This document shows positions 8,320 through 14,624 of a stretch of DNA of 47,162 nucleotides, piece by piece. Within the stretch, counting starts at the first letter, position 1. Each line of letters begins with the position of its first letter. The stretch comes from an uncultured Prevotellaceae bacterium (lineage in GTDB: Bacteria; Bacteroidota; Bacteroidia; Bacteroidales; Bacteroidaceae), in the NCBI GenBank assembly GCA_902792635.1, contig CADBAG010000024.1, positions 1-47,162 of the forward strand. Reading direction: 5' to 3'. The notes below the pieces were generated by a model. The model ran no database searches, was not told the origin of the DNA, and saw only the letters and a list, made by a program, of their open reading frames with translations. A program made the position numbers and the translations under genes.

Positions 8320-9465
8320 ATGACCATGACGACACAGAAAGTTCCTTTTCAATTTGGCACTCTCGCCACACGCGAGAACTTCATTGACCGCGTTGAGGAC
8401 AGAGCGACCCTTAAGCAATTGCTCTATTCCCATGTCAATACCATGCTGGTCTCTCCACGCCGTTGGGGAAAATCATCGTTAGTAAAGGTTGCTATGACAG
8501 AGCTTCAGGAAGAGCACAAGGAAGTACATGTCTGTTATATCGATGCTTTCAGCATCTCTTCAGAGGCTGAGTTCTACCGTGTCTTTGCCAGTCAGGTGAT
8601 CGCCTGTGCTTCGAGTAAGATTGATCGTTGGATTGCCGATGCCAAGAAGTTTCTCACGGGTGTCGTCCCCCAGATTGTTGTCAACGACCAGGTAAACAAC
8701 TTCATGGCCTTCGACCTCAAATATGTTCCAGAGGAACAAGACAAACTGACGATCCTGCAACTTCCGGAGACATTGGCAAAGGATAAGGGCATCAATATCA
8801 TCGTCTGTATCGATGAGTTCCAACAACTTGCCCTCCTTCCCGAATATAAGGATATGGAAGGGAAGATGCGCACCGTATGGCAACAGCAAGAGCTGACCAC
8901 CTACTGTCTCTACGGCAGTAAGCGGCATATGATGATGAATATCTTCAACAACTCCAACAGTCCTTTCTACCGGTTTGGTCAGGTGATCTTCCTTCAGAAG
9001 ATAAAGAAAGAAGATTGGGTCCCCTTCATCACCTCACGCTTTGCAGATACCGGGAAGCACATCAGCGAAGCTTTGGCAGGAAAGATATGCGACACCGTCA
9101 AATGCCATTCCTGGTACCTGCAACAGCTATGCTATTTCACGTGGTCATTCACGAAAGATGAAGCCACCGAAGACATCTGCAAGCGCGCTTTCGAGCAAGT
9201 TCTGAATATCAACACGCCCATGTTCCAAAGTGATACCGATAGCCTCTCTGCAAGTCAAAAAGAACTGCTGAAAGCTATCTGCAATGGCGAACGACAACTG
9301 ACATCGGAAGAGACAAAACGAAAGTATAATCTCGGCAACCCTAACACTATCTCGCGAAATAAGCGAACGCTGCAAGACAAGGATATCATTGAGAACGAGC
9401 ACGACCGGTGGACGTTCGTCGACCCCGTCTATGAACAGTGGTACCGTCAGACCTTCGTACTCTAA
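8320..9465 (+). CDS. AAA-type ATPase with C-terminal winged helix (paralogue 1)
   Basis: 381 residues, related to the archaeal-type ATPases (PF01637/COG1672-like). Walker A SPRRWGKSS at about 45-53, Walker B IIVCIDEFQQ at about 160-169, and a sensor-like YGSKRHMM further on. The last about 75 residues (SASQKELLKAICNGERQLTSEETKRKYNL...) read as a winged helix, ending in VDPVYEQWYR, a usual ending of the family. Such proteins are signal-transducing NTPases of poorly known function, present in many copies in Bacteroidota. A paralogue is at 13024-14148. Two possible ATG starts exist (8320 and 8326); the first is given. The palindromic promoter suggests self-regulation through the winged helix (inference). 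Confidence 0.9.
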   Translation: MTMTTQKVPFQFGTLATRENFIDRVEDRATLKQLLYSHVNTMLVSPRRWGKSSLVKVAMTELQEEHKEVHVCYIDAFSISSEAEFYRVFASQVIACASSKIDRWIADAKKFLTGVVPQIVVNDQVNNFMAFDLKYVPEEQDKLTILQLPETLAKDKGINIIVCIDEFQQLALLPEYKDMEGKMRTVWQQQELTTYCLYGSKRHMMMNIFNNSNSPFYRFGQVIFLQKIKKEDWVPFITSRFADTGKHISEALAGKICDTVKCHSWYLQQLCYFTWSFTKDEATEDICKRAFEQVLNINTPMFQSDTDSLSASQKELLKAICNGERQLTSEETKRKYNLGNPNTISRNKRTLQDKDIIENEHDRWTFVDPVYEQWYRQTFVL

Positions 9466-9494
9466 GGATACTCTCCATCTGTGTTAATCCTCAA

Positions 9495-9523
9495 ATCTGT
9501 GGTTATCTCACAACCACAGATTA
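9495..9523. terminator. Hairpin after ATPase 1
   Basis: AATCTGTGGTT and AACCACAGATT pair perfectly over 11 bases with a 7-base loop, 30 bases after the stop. No T-run follows, so it may be an RNA-stabilising hairpin instead of an intrinsic terminator. Confidence 0.45.
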
Positions 9524-9555
9524 CACAGATTACACAGATTGCACAGATTCACATA
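9516..9555. repeat. Tandem ACAGATT repeats
   Basis: CACAGATT recurs about every 9-10 bases, four times with small changes, running out of the hairpin at 9495-9523. Simple repeats of this motif are common between genes in this phylum; no function is evident. Confidence 0.6.
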
Positions 9556-9611
9556 GATTTATCTTCACATAAACTTCGGATTCCATAAATAAAGTTGTCC
9601 CGGTTGTATAT

Positions 9612-9650
9612 GTTGTTATAGTTGTTGGAGATTCCGACAACTATGACAAC
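9612..9650. repeat. Long hairpin with 14-base arms
   Basis: GTTGTTATAGTTGT (9612-9625) and ACAACTATGACAAC (9637-9650) pair with one mismatch; the loop itself contains GGA/TCC that extends the stem. It is not followed by a T-run. It lies in the 609-base non-coding gap between ATPase 1 and the rhomboid gene. Confidence 0.6.
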
Positions 9651-9830
9651 TAAGACAACTTTTACAACGATTACGCCATTCGCTACGCGGGAAGTTTGAA
9701 ACATCAATTCAAACTGTACGGTTGGAATTTGGAATTCTGATAGTGGCAATAGGGAGTAGACAAACTGATGTTGAATGCCCTATCAGGACAAATGGTGATA
9801 ATTTATCCGTAGGGTAAGATAGCCCCCCCG

Positions 9831-10048
9831 CACCTCGGAGAGGTGCCACATGGTTAGCCCCACGTGAGGCGCAGCCGAAACGTGGGGGTAGGAATGGGGC
9901 GAATGACTTGAAAACCGGCCTCGAAGAGGGCGAACATGGATTAGACACCCCAGGTTGCGTCGCTGCGCTCCTTACCTGGGGTTACTCAAGTATAACCTCT
10001 TCGAGGTTATCTGCAGTATCAACCCGAAAACCGGAAGAGCCAATTATT
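9831..10048 (+). repeat. Compound palindrome cluster A
   Basis: Parts in order: small hairpin CACCTC-GGA-GAGGTG (9831-9845); linker CCACATGGTTAG; large hairpin with arms CCCCACGT/ACGTGGGG (9858-9887); a 25-base half-palindrome starting CCGGCCTCGAAG (9915-9939); large hairpin with arms CCCCAGGT/ACCTGGGG (9948-9981); small hairpin AACCTC-TTC-GAGGTT (9994-10008); then the A-rich repeat starting TATCAACCCGAAAACCGGAA (10017-10048). The cluster ends just before the 3' end of the convergent rhomboid gene. Same plan as clusters B, C and D. Confidence 0.9.
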
Positions 10049-10074
10049 ATTTTCAATTCTCGATAGAGCCCACG

Positions 10075-11610
10075 TCAGTCGATGTCGTCCGGTGGGAGAA
10101 TAGAATTCGGATGGAGCCTTTCTATGATCATGATCACGACCCCACATACGATGCCGGCGATGAAGCCACCGACATGAGCAGCCATGCTGATACCATGACC
10201 AAAGCTTAAGAGAAGGTTGATGGCGCAGAGACCTCCCGTGATGGCTACGGCTATCATATCAACGGGCTTGTCCTCAAGGAAGCAGATAGCCTCAATCGTG
10301 AGACAGGTGCCTATCATGCCAAAGATGCCGCCACTCGCTCCCACCGTCGATCCGTACGAGAAGATAAGGACAGAGATACCGGAAAGGACAGACGTAATCA
10401 AGAAGACAGCCACCGTCCGCCACGCCCCGATCTGCCCGAGCATAAATATGCTCACAATGTAGAATGTAAAGAGGTTGCCAATGAGATGGAAGATGCTCCC
10501 ATGAAGGAAACCGAAAGTGAGGACGCGCCACCACTGTGGGTCATAATAGAAATGAACGGTATCCAATGCACCCAACCGATAAAGCAGTTCTCTGTCGGGC
10601 TGGTCGCTGTCTAAACCGTAAAGCAGTTCGATGATATAGATTACAATCCAGCTAACGCCTAAGATGACCAAAGGATAGGTCACTTTCAACCAGGACAGCA
10701 TTTCTCTGATATTCTCTTTTGATTTTCCTACGTACTTCTTTCTGGCATGCACCGTCCTCGTCCTGGGAAAAAGGAATATCAGCAGAATGACAATAGCATA
10801 AATAACGAAAAATATACCAAGAAGTCCCATCTCAAACCAGACATCGGGAGCCTTATCTTCTGGACATATCCTTAAGAAGACCAGTTGACTTCCTTTCTTA
10901 TGCTTGACCTGATGCGTTGCACTGGCAGCATATAACATCCCATTCCTAATATCCGTCTCCTTCTCCAAATAATAATAGTTGAGGGACAAAGCCTCATGAT
11001 AGTTCAGTTCCAATTCCGACGCTGCCTCGTCTTCCGCCTTTTCCCAATCCTTTTCGTCTCCAAAAGTATAGTTAGCAGACTCGCTGCTCACCACAAGAAG
11101 GAAGGTGTTGTCCAATCCCACGATCGGAACGGCAAGACAACCATCAAATTCGATATCCGTATTATGCCGGTGATGTACAAAAGAGTGGTCAATAAACCTA
11201 CCAACCTTTGTCGTATCTAGATCCAATTGGTCAACCTTGAAGAATTGATAATCCCTCACATCTTCTTGCGTAAGGCTCGATACTTCATGCACATCGTTTG
11301 TCAGGATCGTATAGCACCGCGGCAATTCCATAAAAGAGAAGAGAAGGATCACCCATGCCAAGAAATAGATAAAGTCGCGCGTCTTGTCCCGGTTGATAAT
11401 CGACACCTGTCTGCGGACGATAAAATAGAAGCCTAAGAAACAGACTCCGGAAAGCAGAGCTGTAACGACAAAACCAGAATGGATGTAGCGCCCACTGATC
11501 TCCCCCACTATACCCGCCAAGAAGCAGAAAGGAATCAAGGTTACGACCGTTATTGCCCACGCTTTCAATCTCTTTTCCAAGGTAGCCCCACCCCGTTGTC
11601 GTTGTGCCAT
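10075..11610 (-). CDS. Rhomboid-family intramembrane serine protease
   Basis: 511 residues. The C-terminal about 200 residues form the rhomboid core: FHLIGN with oxyanion His375 and Asn379, the catalytic serine in VGASGGIFG (Ser426), and the catalytic His in SMAAHVGGF (His479), with transmembrane segments between. Ahead of it are two hydrophobic segments (about 15-60), another near 85-95, and a soluble insert (about 110-235) of no family I recognise, then another membrane segment near 250-275. It should cleave transmembrane substrates within the inner membrane; substrates unknown. The box TAATTTTG at 11648-11655 gives it its own promoter. Confidence 0.92.
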   Translation of the reverse strand: MAQRQRGGATLEKRLKAWAITVVTLIPFCFLAGIVGEISGRYIHSGFVVTALLSGVCFLGFYFIVRRQVSIINRDKTRDFIYFLAWVILLFSFMELPRCYTILTNDVHEVSSLTQEDVRDYQFFKVDQLDLDTTKVGRFIDHSFVHHRHNTDIEFDGCLAVPIVGLDNTFLLVVSSESANYTFGDEKDWEKAEDEAASELELNYHEALSLNYYYLEKETDIRNGMLYAASATHQVKHKKGSQLVFLRICPEDKAPDVWFEMGLLGIFFVIYAIVILLIFLFPRTRTVHARKKYVGKSKENIREMLSWLKVTYPLVILGVSWIVIYIIELLYGLDSDQPDRELLYRLGALDTVHFYYDPQWWRVLTFGFLHGSIFHLIGNLFTFYIVSIFMLGQIGAWRTVAVFLITSVLSGISVLIFSYGSTVGASGGIFGMIGTCLTIEAICFLEDKPVDMIAVAITGGLCAINLLLSFGHGISMAAHVGGFIAGIVCGVVIMIIERLHPNSILPPDDID

Positions 11611-11647
11611 TGTTTCTTATATAGTCTGTTATGTTCTTTTCTGCTTG

Positions 11648-11655
11648 CAAAATTA
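11648..11655 (-). promoter_or_regulatory. -7 box (TAATTTTG) for the rhomboid gene
   Basis: Minus-strand match to TAnnTTTG, 38 bases before the ATG at 11610. Confidence 0.65.
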
Positions 11656-11784
11656 ATAAAAAGTTAGCAGAAATAAGTTAGTGAACGACATTATCCATGA
11701 GTTGCAGACTTTGCTCGACAGCCGCATGCAAGAATTTTTGGAATATTTATGGCTGAAATACTTGCGCACTTAAAACAAAATATT

Positions 11785-11792
11785 TATTTTTG
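11785..11792 (+). promoter_or_regulatory. -7 box (TATTTTTG) for the VapBC-like pair
   Basis: Match to TAnnTTTG 24 bases before the antitoxin ATG. An AAAGAAAGGA stretch (11799-11808) gives an unusually good ribosome-binding site for this phylum. Confidence 0.65.
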
Positions 11793-11815
11793 CAACATAA
11801 AGAAAGGACAGCGAT

Positions 11816-12079
11816 ATGACAGCATTTGAAATCAACGCTCAAGTGTATCATAACCTTGGGCTCATCGCCAACAATGAAACCTACATGAAGGCAGTACTTG
11901 ACTTGATAAATAAATTTGTAGGTGAGAAAGAGGCAAAGGAGGCTACTAAGAAAATTCATGTAAAGAAAGACCGGCCTTCTTCGTTGGAAAAATATGCAGG
12001 AATCTTCTCTTCGTCACGTGAGGACGATGAGAAGAACCGTGAGGAATATATGAGAGAAAAATACGGGCGATACTTATGA
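11816..12079 (+). CDS. Probable antitoxin of a PIN-domain toxin
   Basis: 87 residues, small and charged (many Lys and Glu in the second half), a size and layout usual for antitoxins. The N-terminus (MTAFEINAQVYHNLGLIANN) could be a short dimerisation/DNA-binding part and the C-terminus (SSLEKYAGIFSSSREDDEKN...) a toxin-binding tail; the phrase LEKYAGIFSS is reminiscent of antitoxins paired with PIN toxins in this phylum. It overlaps the toxin start by ATGA (12076-12079), so the two are translationally coupled. Role inferred mainly from this pairing: it would neutralise the toxin and repress the shared promoter. Confidence 0.75.
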   Translation: MTAFEINAQVYHNLGLIANNETYMKAVLDLINKFVGEKEAKEATKKIHVKKDRPSSLEKYAGIFSSSREDDEKNREEYMREKYGRYL

Positions 12080-12531
12080 AAGTTTTTCTTGATACAAACA
12101 TTATCATGGAGTTTCTTAGCAAAAGGAAGCTCTATGTACCCGTGGATATAATCATTCGCAGTACAGAAGAAGACAATATAGGAAAATGCATATCTGCTTG
12201 TTCCTTTGACACGTTGGTTTACCTTTTGGGAATAGAACTGAAAAAGAAAGATATTCATGAACCGGAAAAGAGAAAGAAGACACGCGAGTTGCTAAATGCA
12301 ATTCTTGACAATGTAAATGTTGCAGATATAAATGGTAATATGCTCCGATTGGCACTCAATGATGAACACTTCACGGACATTGAGGATGCCATTCAATATT
12401 ATTGTGCCTTAGCGAATGACTGCGATTGCCTGATCACCATCAACGTCAAGCACTTCAAAAATGCAAACAAAGGGCTTGAAGTGCTTGACCCTGCAGAATT
12501 TGTCAACAAATACATACTCTTAGAGGATTAA
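12076..12531 (+). CDS. vapC: PIN-domain ribonuclease toxin (VapC-like)
   Basis: 151 residues. PIN-domain acidic residues are visible: Asp6 in FLDTNIIMEFL with Glu12, Asp101/Asp104 in FTDIEDAIQYYCAL, and Asp117 in DCDCLITIN with Asn123. These bind Mg2+ for RNA cleavage; VapC toxins usually cut tRNA or rRNA and stop translation until the antitoxin is renewed. Length and motif order match the family. The symbol is by family; the target cannot be told from sequence. Followed by a non-coding stretch with 22-base tandem repeats. Confidence 0.85.
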   Translation: MKVFLDTNIIMEFLSKRKLYVPVDIIIRSTEEDNIGKCISACSFDTLVYLLGIELKKKDIHEPEKRKKTRELLNAILDNVNVADINGNMLRLALNDEHFTDIEDAIQYYCALANDCDCLITINVKHFKNANKGLEVLDPAEFVNKYILLED

Positions 12532-12612
12532 CCTTACATCCTACAATTTCTACTATCTCAAGTCTACGAAGCTGCAGCACCTATGAGCGTTCTGCAACGA
12601 GACGGGAATACG

Positions 12613-12692
12613 ACGCATATGAGGCGGAAACGCGACACATATGGGGCGGAAACGCGACACATATGAGGCGGAAACACGTCACATATGAGGCG
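12613..12692. repeat. 22-bp tandem repeat, about 3.6 copies
   Basis: CATATG recurs at 12616, 12638, 12660 and 12682, exactly 22 bases apart, in the unit CATATGAGGCGGAAACGCGA plus CA. The copies differ at few positions and the last breaks off after GAGGCG. There are no unique spacers, so it is not a CRISPR array. Confidence 0.85.
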
Positions 12693-12724
12693 CGATGGGA
12701 CAACGCCGAGATGCCCCTCAGGCC

Positions 12725-12756
12725 TTTGGTCATTTCGAAAGCATTGTATACCTTTG
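12725..12756 (+). promoter_or_regulatory. Complete Bacteroidota promoter for the HU-like fragment
   Basis: TTTG (12725-12728), a 20-base spacer, then TACCTTTG (12749-12756): an exact match to the TTTG/TAnnTTTG consensus and spacing. It lies 45 bases before the ATG at 12802. Confidence 0.7.
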
Positions 12757-12801
12757 CCGACATTAAGAACAGAAATAGTAATACAATTAATACTAAACAT
12801 T

Positions 12802-12966
12802 ATGGAAGTAAAGTTTGAAATTGGAACACTCAACAACGCAGAAGGCAAAGGCATCGTGCGGAAGTTTATCAGGCTTCAACAGGAGAAGCCGATGACAGAC
12901 GATGAACTGGCATCCGCCGTAGAGCATGAATGCACGCTGAGCCGCGCCGACAGCAAGGCCGCCTGA
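12802..12966 (+). pseudogene. N-terminal fragment of an HU-like DNA-binding protein
   Basis: 54 residues. The pattern FEIGTLNN...GKGIVRKFIRLQQEKPMTDDELASAVEHECTLSRADSKAA matches the start of the HU-like domain found in many Bacteroidota proteins (which run on for about 100 residues more), in particular the T/S-L-S/T-R-A-D helix. The frame stops with TGA right after SRADSKAA. A single-base shift there would give ALTKEGTAHRPLYF..., which continues only for a few residues, so the gene is broken and not simply misread. It has an intact promoter, so a short peptide may still be made. It is convergent with ATPase 2. Confidence 0.6.
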
Positions 12967-13023
12967 CGAAGGAAGGCACGGCACATAGACCGCTGTACTT
13001 TCGTGCACAATGAATTATTACCT

Positions 13024-14148
13024 TCATTCAAATTCCCTCATGAACCAGTATTTGAAGATCGGATCAGCGAGAAAAACGCCATAGCGATCCTCATCTATGA
13101 TTTCCCTATCAAGGAGTGCAGCTTTGATGCGTGATATATTAGACTTCGTGCCCATTGGAAAGTCTTCGGTTACCTTCTTAGAACTGAACTCAGAATGATA
13201 CCCATTGCATAAAGCCCTAATAAAGTTCAGTTGGTATGAGCTAAGGCCTCTTGTCTGCTCTGTGAAAAAGCTCGCATTCTGGGCCAACAACGCTTCAAAG
13301 CCACTCTTGAGGTCCTCGTCCGTGACCTTCTCTCCAGCCTCTGCCATGACATTCCATGATAGTTGCTGAACGTAAGAGGAGTAGTTCTCTACTTTCTCGC
13401 ATATCTTCCTGGCTTGCTCATCAGTGATAATCTGATGATTGCCTTTGAAACGACTGATAATAAAAGGTATCCAGTCAGCCGTAGAGATTTTATGCAATTC
13501 ATTCATCTCTCCGAACTGAAAGAAAGGCATCCTCCTGTTTTGGAATAGCTTTGTCATCAGATGCTTTTTACTGCCAAAAAGGCAATAGGATACATTTTGC
13601 TGATGTTGCCAAACCCCACGCATACGCTTCTGAACATTCAGAGAGTCAGGGAACTCTCCTATCTGTTGAAACTCGTCAATGCAGACAACGAGATGCAGGT
13701 CTTTCTCTCTTGCTATAATCTCCGGCAGATTGAGAATCTCCTGAGGCGTATATTCCTTAGGTGTTATACCCAAAGACAAAGAGATATCAGAATTCGGCTC
13801 TGGGCTGAAAGAAATCTTTGGCGTGAGCCTTATCAAAAACTTCTTTACGTTGTCTATTACCTTTTCCTGCTTTGTGGCCGTTTGCTTCACTAATGCAGCA
13901 GCAAACCGATTATAAAAGTCATACTCGCTACGGCAATCATAAATATCCATGAATACGACCTTGATATGAGGGTCTGCTATCTCTGAACTGACTTTCTTGA
14001 CAAGGGATGTCTTTCCTATACGACGGGGGGAAATAAGGATAACATTGATACCATGCGTGAAATCCTTCTTCAGTCGTTCCGTCTCTTTTATCCTATCCGT
14101 GAAATTCTCGCCTTCCACCGACATGCCATAAACAAATGGTTTCTCCAT
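13024..14148 (-). CDS. AAA-type ATPase with C-terminal winged helix (paralogue 2)
   Basis: 374 residues from the ATG at 14148. A frame open further to a TTG at 14169 is unlikely as start because it lies inside the -7 box. Same family as 8320-9465: Walker A SPRRIGKTS (about 40-48), Walker B LVVCIDEFQQI (about 153-163), the YCLFGSKKHLM segment, and a C-terminal winged helix (SSYQLNFIRALCNGYHSEFSSKKV...) ending LADPIFKYWF. The two proteins align along their full length but are clearly diverged, so this is an old duplication or separate acquisition. A 39-base near-perfect palindrome precedes its promoter (14187-14225). Confidence 0.9.
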   Translation of the reverse strand: MEKPFVYGMSVEGENFTDRIKETERLKKDFTHGINVILISPRRIGKTSLVKKVSSEIADPHIKVVFMDIYDCRSEYDFYNRFAAALVKQTATKQEKVIDNVKKFLIRLTPKISFSPEPNSDISLSLGITPKEYTPQEILNLPEIIAREKDLHLVVCIDEFQQIGEFPDSLNVQKRMRGVWQHQQNVSYCLFGSKKHLMTKLFQNRRMPFFQFGEMNELHKISTADWIPFIISRFKGNHQIITDEQARKICEKVENYSSYVQQLSWNVMAEAGEKVTDEDLKSGFEALLAQNASFFTEQTRGLSSYQLNFIRALCNGYHSEFSSKKVTEDFPMGTKSNISRIKAALLDREIIDEDRYGVFLADPIFKYWFMREFE

Positions 14149-14166
14149 AATCCTTGCTCTTTTTTG

Positions 14167-14174
14167 CAAAGATA
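14167..14174 (-). promoter_or_regulatory. -7 box (TATCTTTG) for ATPase 2
   Basis: Minus-strand TATCTTTG, 18 bases before the ATG at 14148; this spacing equals that of paralogue 1 and decides the start codon. Confidence 0.7.
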
Positions 14175-14186
14175 ATAATAATCGCC

Positions 14187-14225
14187 AAGGTTCACAAACT
14201 TGTGGTCCACAATGTTGTGAACCTT
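14187..14225. promoter_or_regulatory. 39-bp palindromic operator candidate upstream of ATPase 2
   Basis: Arms of 19 bases, AAGGTTCACAAACTTGTGG (14187-14205) and CCACAATGTTGTGAACCTT (14207-14225), pair with two mismatches around one central base. It sits 12 bases upstream of the -7 box, in the -33 position, like the palindromes of paralogue 1. Confidence 0.8.
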
Positions 14226-14250
14226 AGACATTATTAACTCAGACACAAAC

Positions 14251-14285
14251 AAAATCTGGTTCTTCCTGTTTTCGAATTGATACTG
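14251..14285 (-). repeat. Copy of the A-rich repeat (GAAAACAGGAAGAACC)
   Basis: Read on the minus strand: GCAGTATCAATTCGAAAACA then GGAAGAACCAGA. It aligns with 10013-10045 (GCAGTATCAACCCGAAAACC, GGAAGAGCC) and with copies near 14365-14396, 22083-22112 and 47030-47060. Confidence 0.65.
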
Positions 14286-14334
14286 CAATCAACCTATCAT
14301 AGATTCACGGATGCAAAGGTAAGAGAACAAATCT

Positions 14335-14537
14335 TTTCGACCTGTACGGGTGAAATCTGTACATCTTTTTTTGGTTCTTCTCTTTTCGGGTTGATAGCAT
14401 GACACAGCCTCGGAGAGGCTGACTCTCCATAACCCCAGGCAAGGAGCGCAGCGACGAAGCCTGGGGTTATAGAAAAATGTGCCTCTCCGAGGCACTGTTC
14501 AGGAACAAAGGTCTCTTTTCACCCGTACAGCTCGAAA
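14335..14537. repeat. Compound palindrome cluster B, flanked by 18-bp inverted repeats
   Basis: Outer inverted repeats at 14335-14352 and 14520-14537 (CACCCGTACAG-C/G-TCGAAA, one mismatch). Inside: an A-rich repeat copy (14365-14396, minus orientation); small hairpin CAGCCTC-GGA-GAGGCTG (14405-14421); large hairpin with arms CCCCAGGC/GCCTGGGG and loop AAGGAGCGCAGCGACGAA (14433-14466); small hairpin GTGCCTC-TCC-GAGGCAC (14479-14495). The ends plus size (203 bases) resemble a miniature transposable element; no target-site duplication was confirmed. It lies directly upstream of the methyltransferase operon. Confidence 0.85.
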
Positions 14538-14594
14538 ACTTTCATACGCAAAGGAATATTTCTTTAAAATCACTACGCTTTCCAATTTTTTCCT

Positions 14595-14602
14595 TATCTT
14601 TG
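14595..14602 (+). promoter_or_regulatory. -7 box (TATCTTTG) for the methyltransferase operon
   Basis: Match to TAnnTTTG, 23 bases before the ATG at 14625, the only good box in front of the three-gene cluster. Confidence 0.7.
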
Positions 14603-14624
14603 CAATCAATAATCACTAATCGTC

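Noticed and set aside
9955-10209. Open frame of 84 codons reading RRCAPYLGLLKYNLFEV, with similar peptides from 14289-14495 and 20805-21029
   Set aside because: The shared peptide is only the translation of the compound palindromes in one frame; the rest is antisense to the rhomboid gene. No promoter or conserved codon pattern.
12613-12692. Short regular repeats considered as a CRISPR array
   Set aside because: The 22-base units are directly joined with no unique spacers, and no cas gene is near.
12564-12854. 96-codon minus-strand frame through the 22-base repeats
   Set aside because: Repetitive peptide is a by-product of the tandem repeat; the unit is not a multiple of three.
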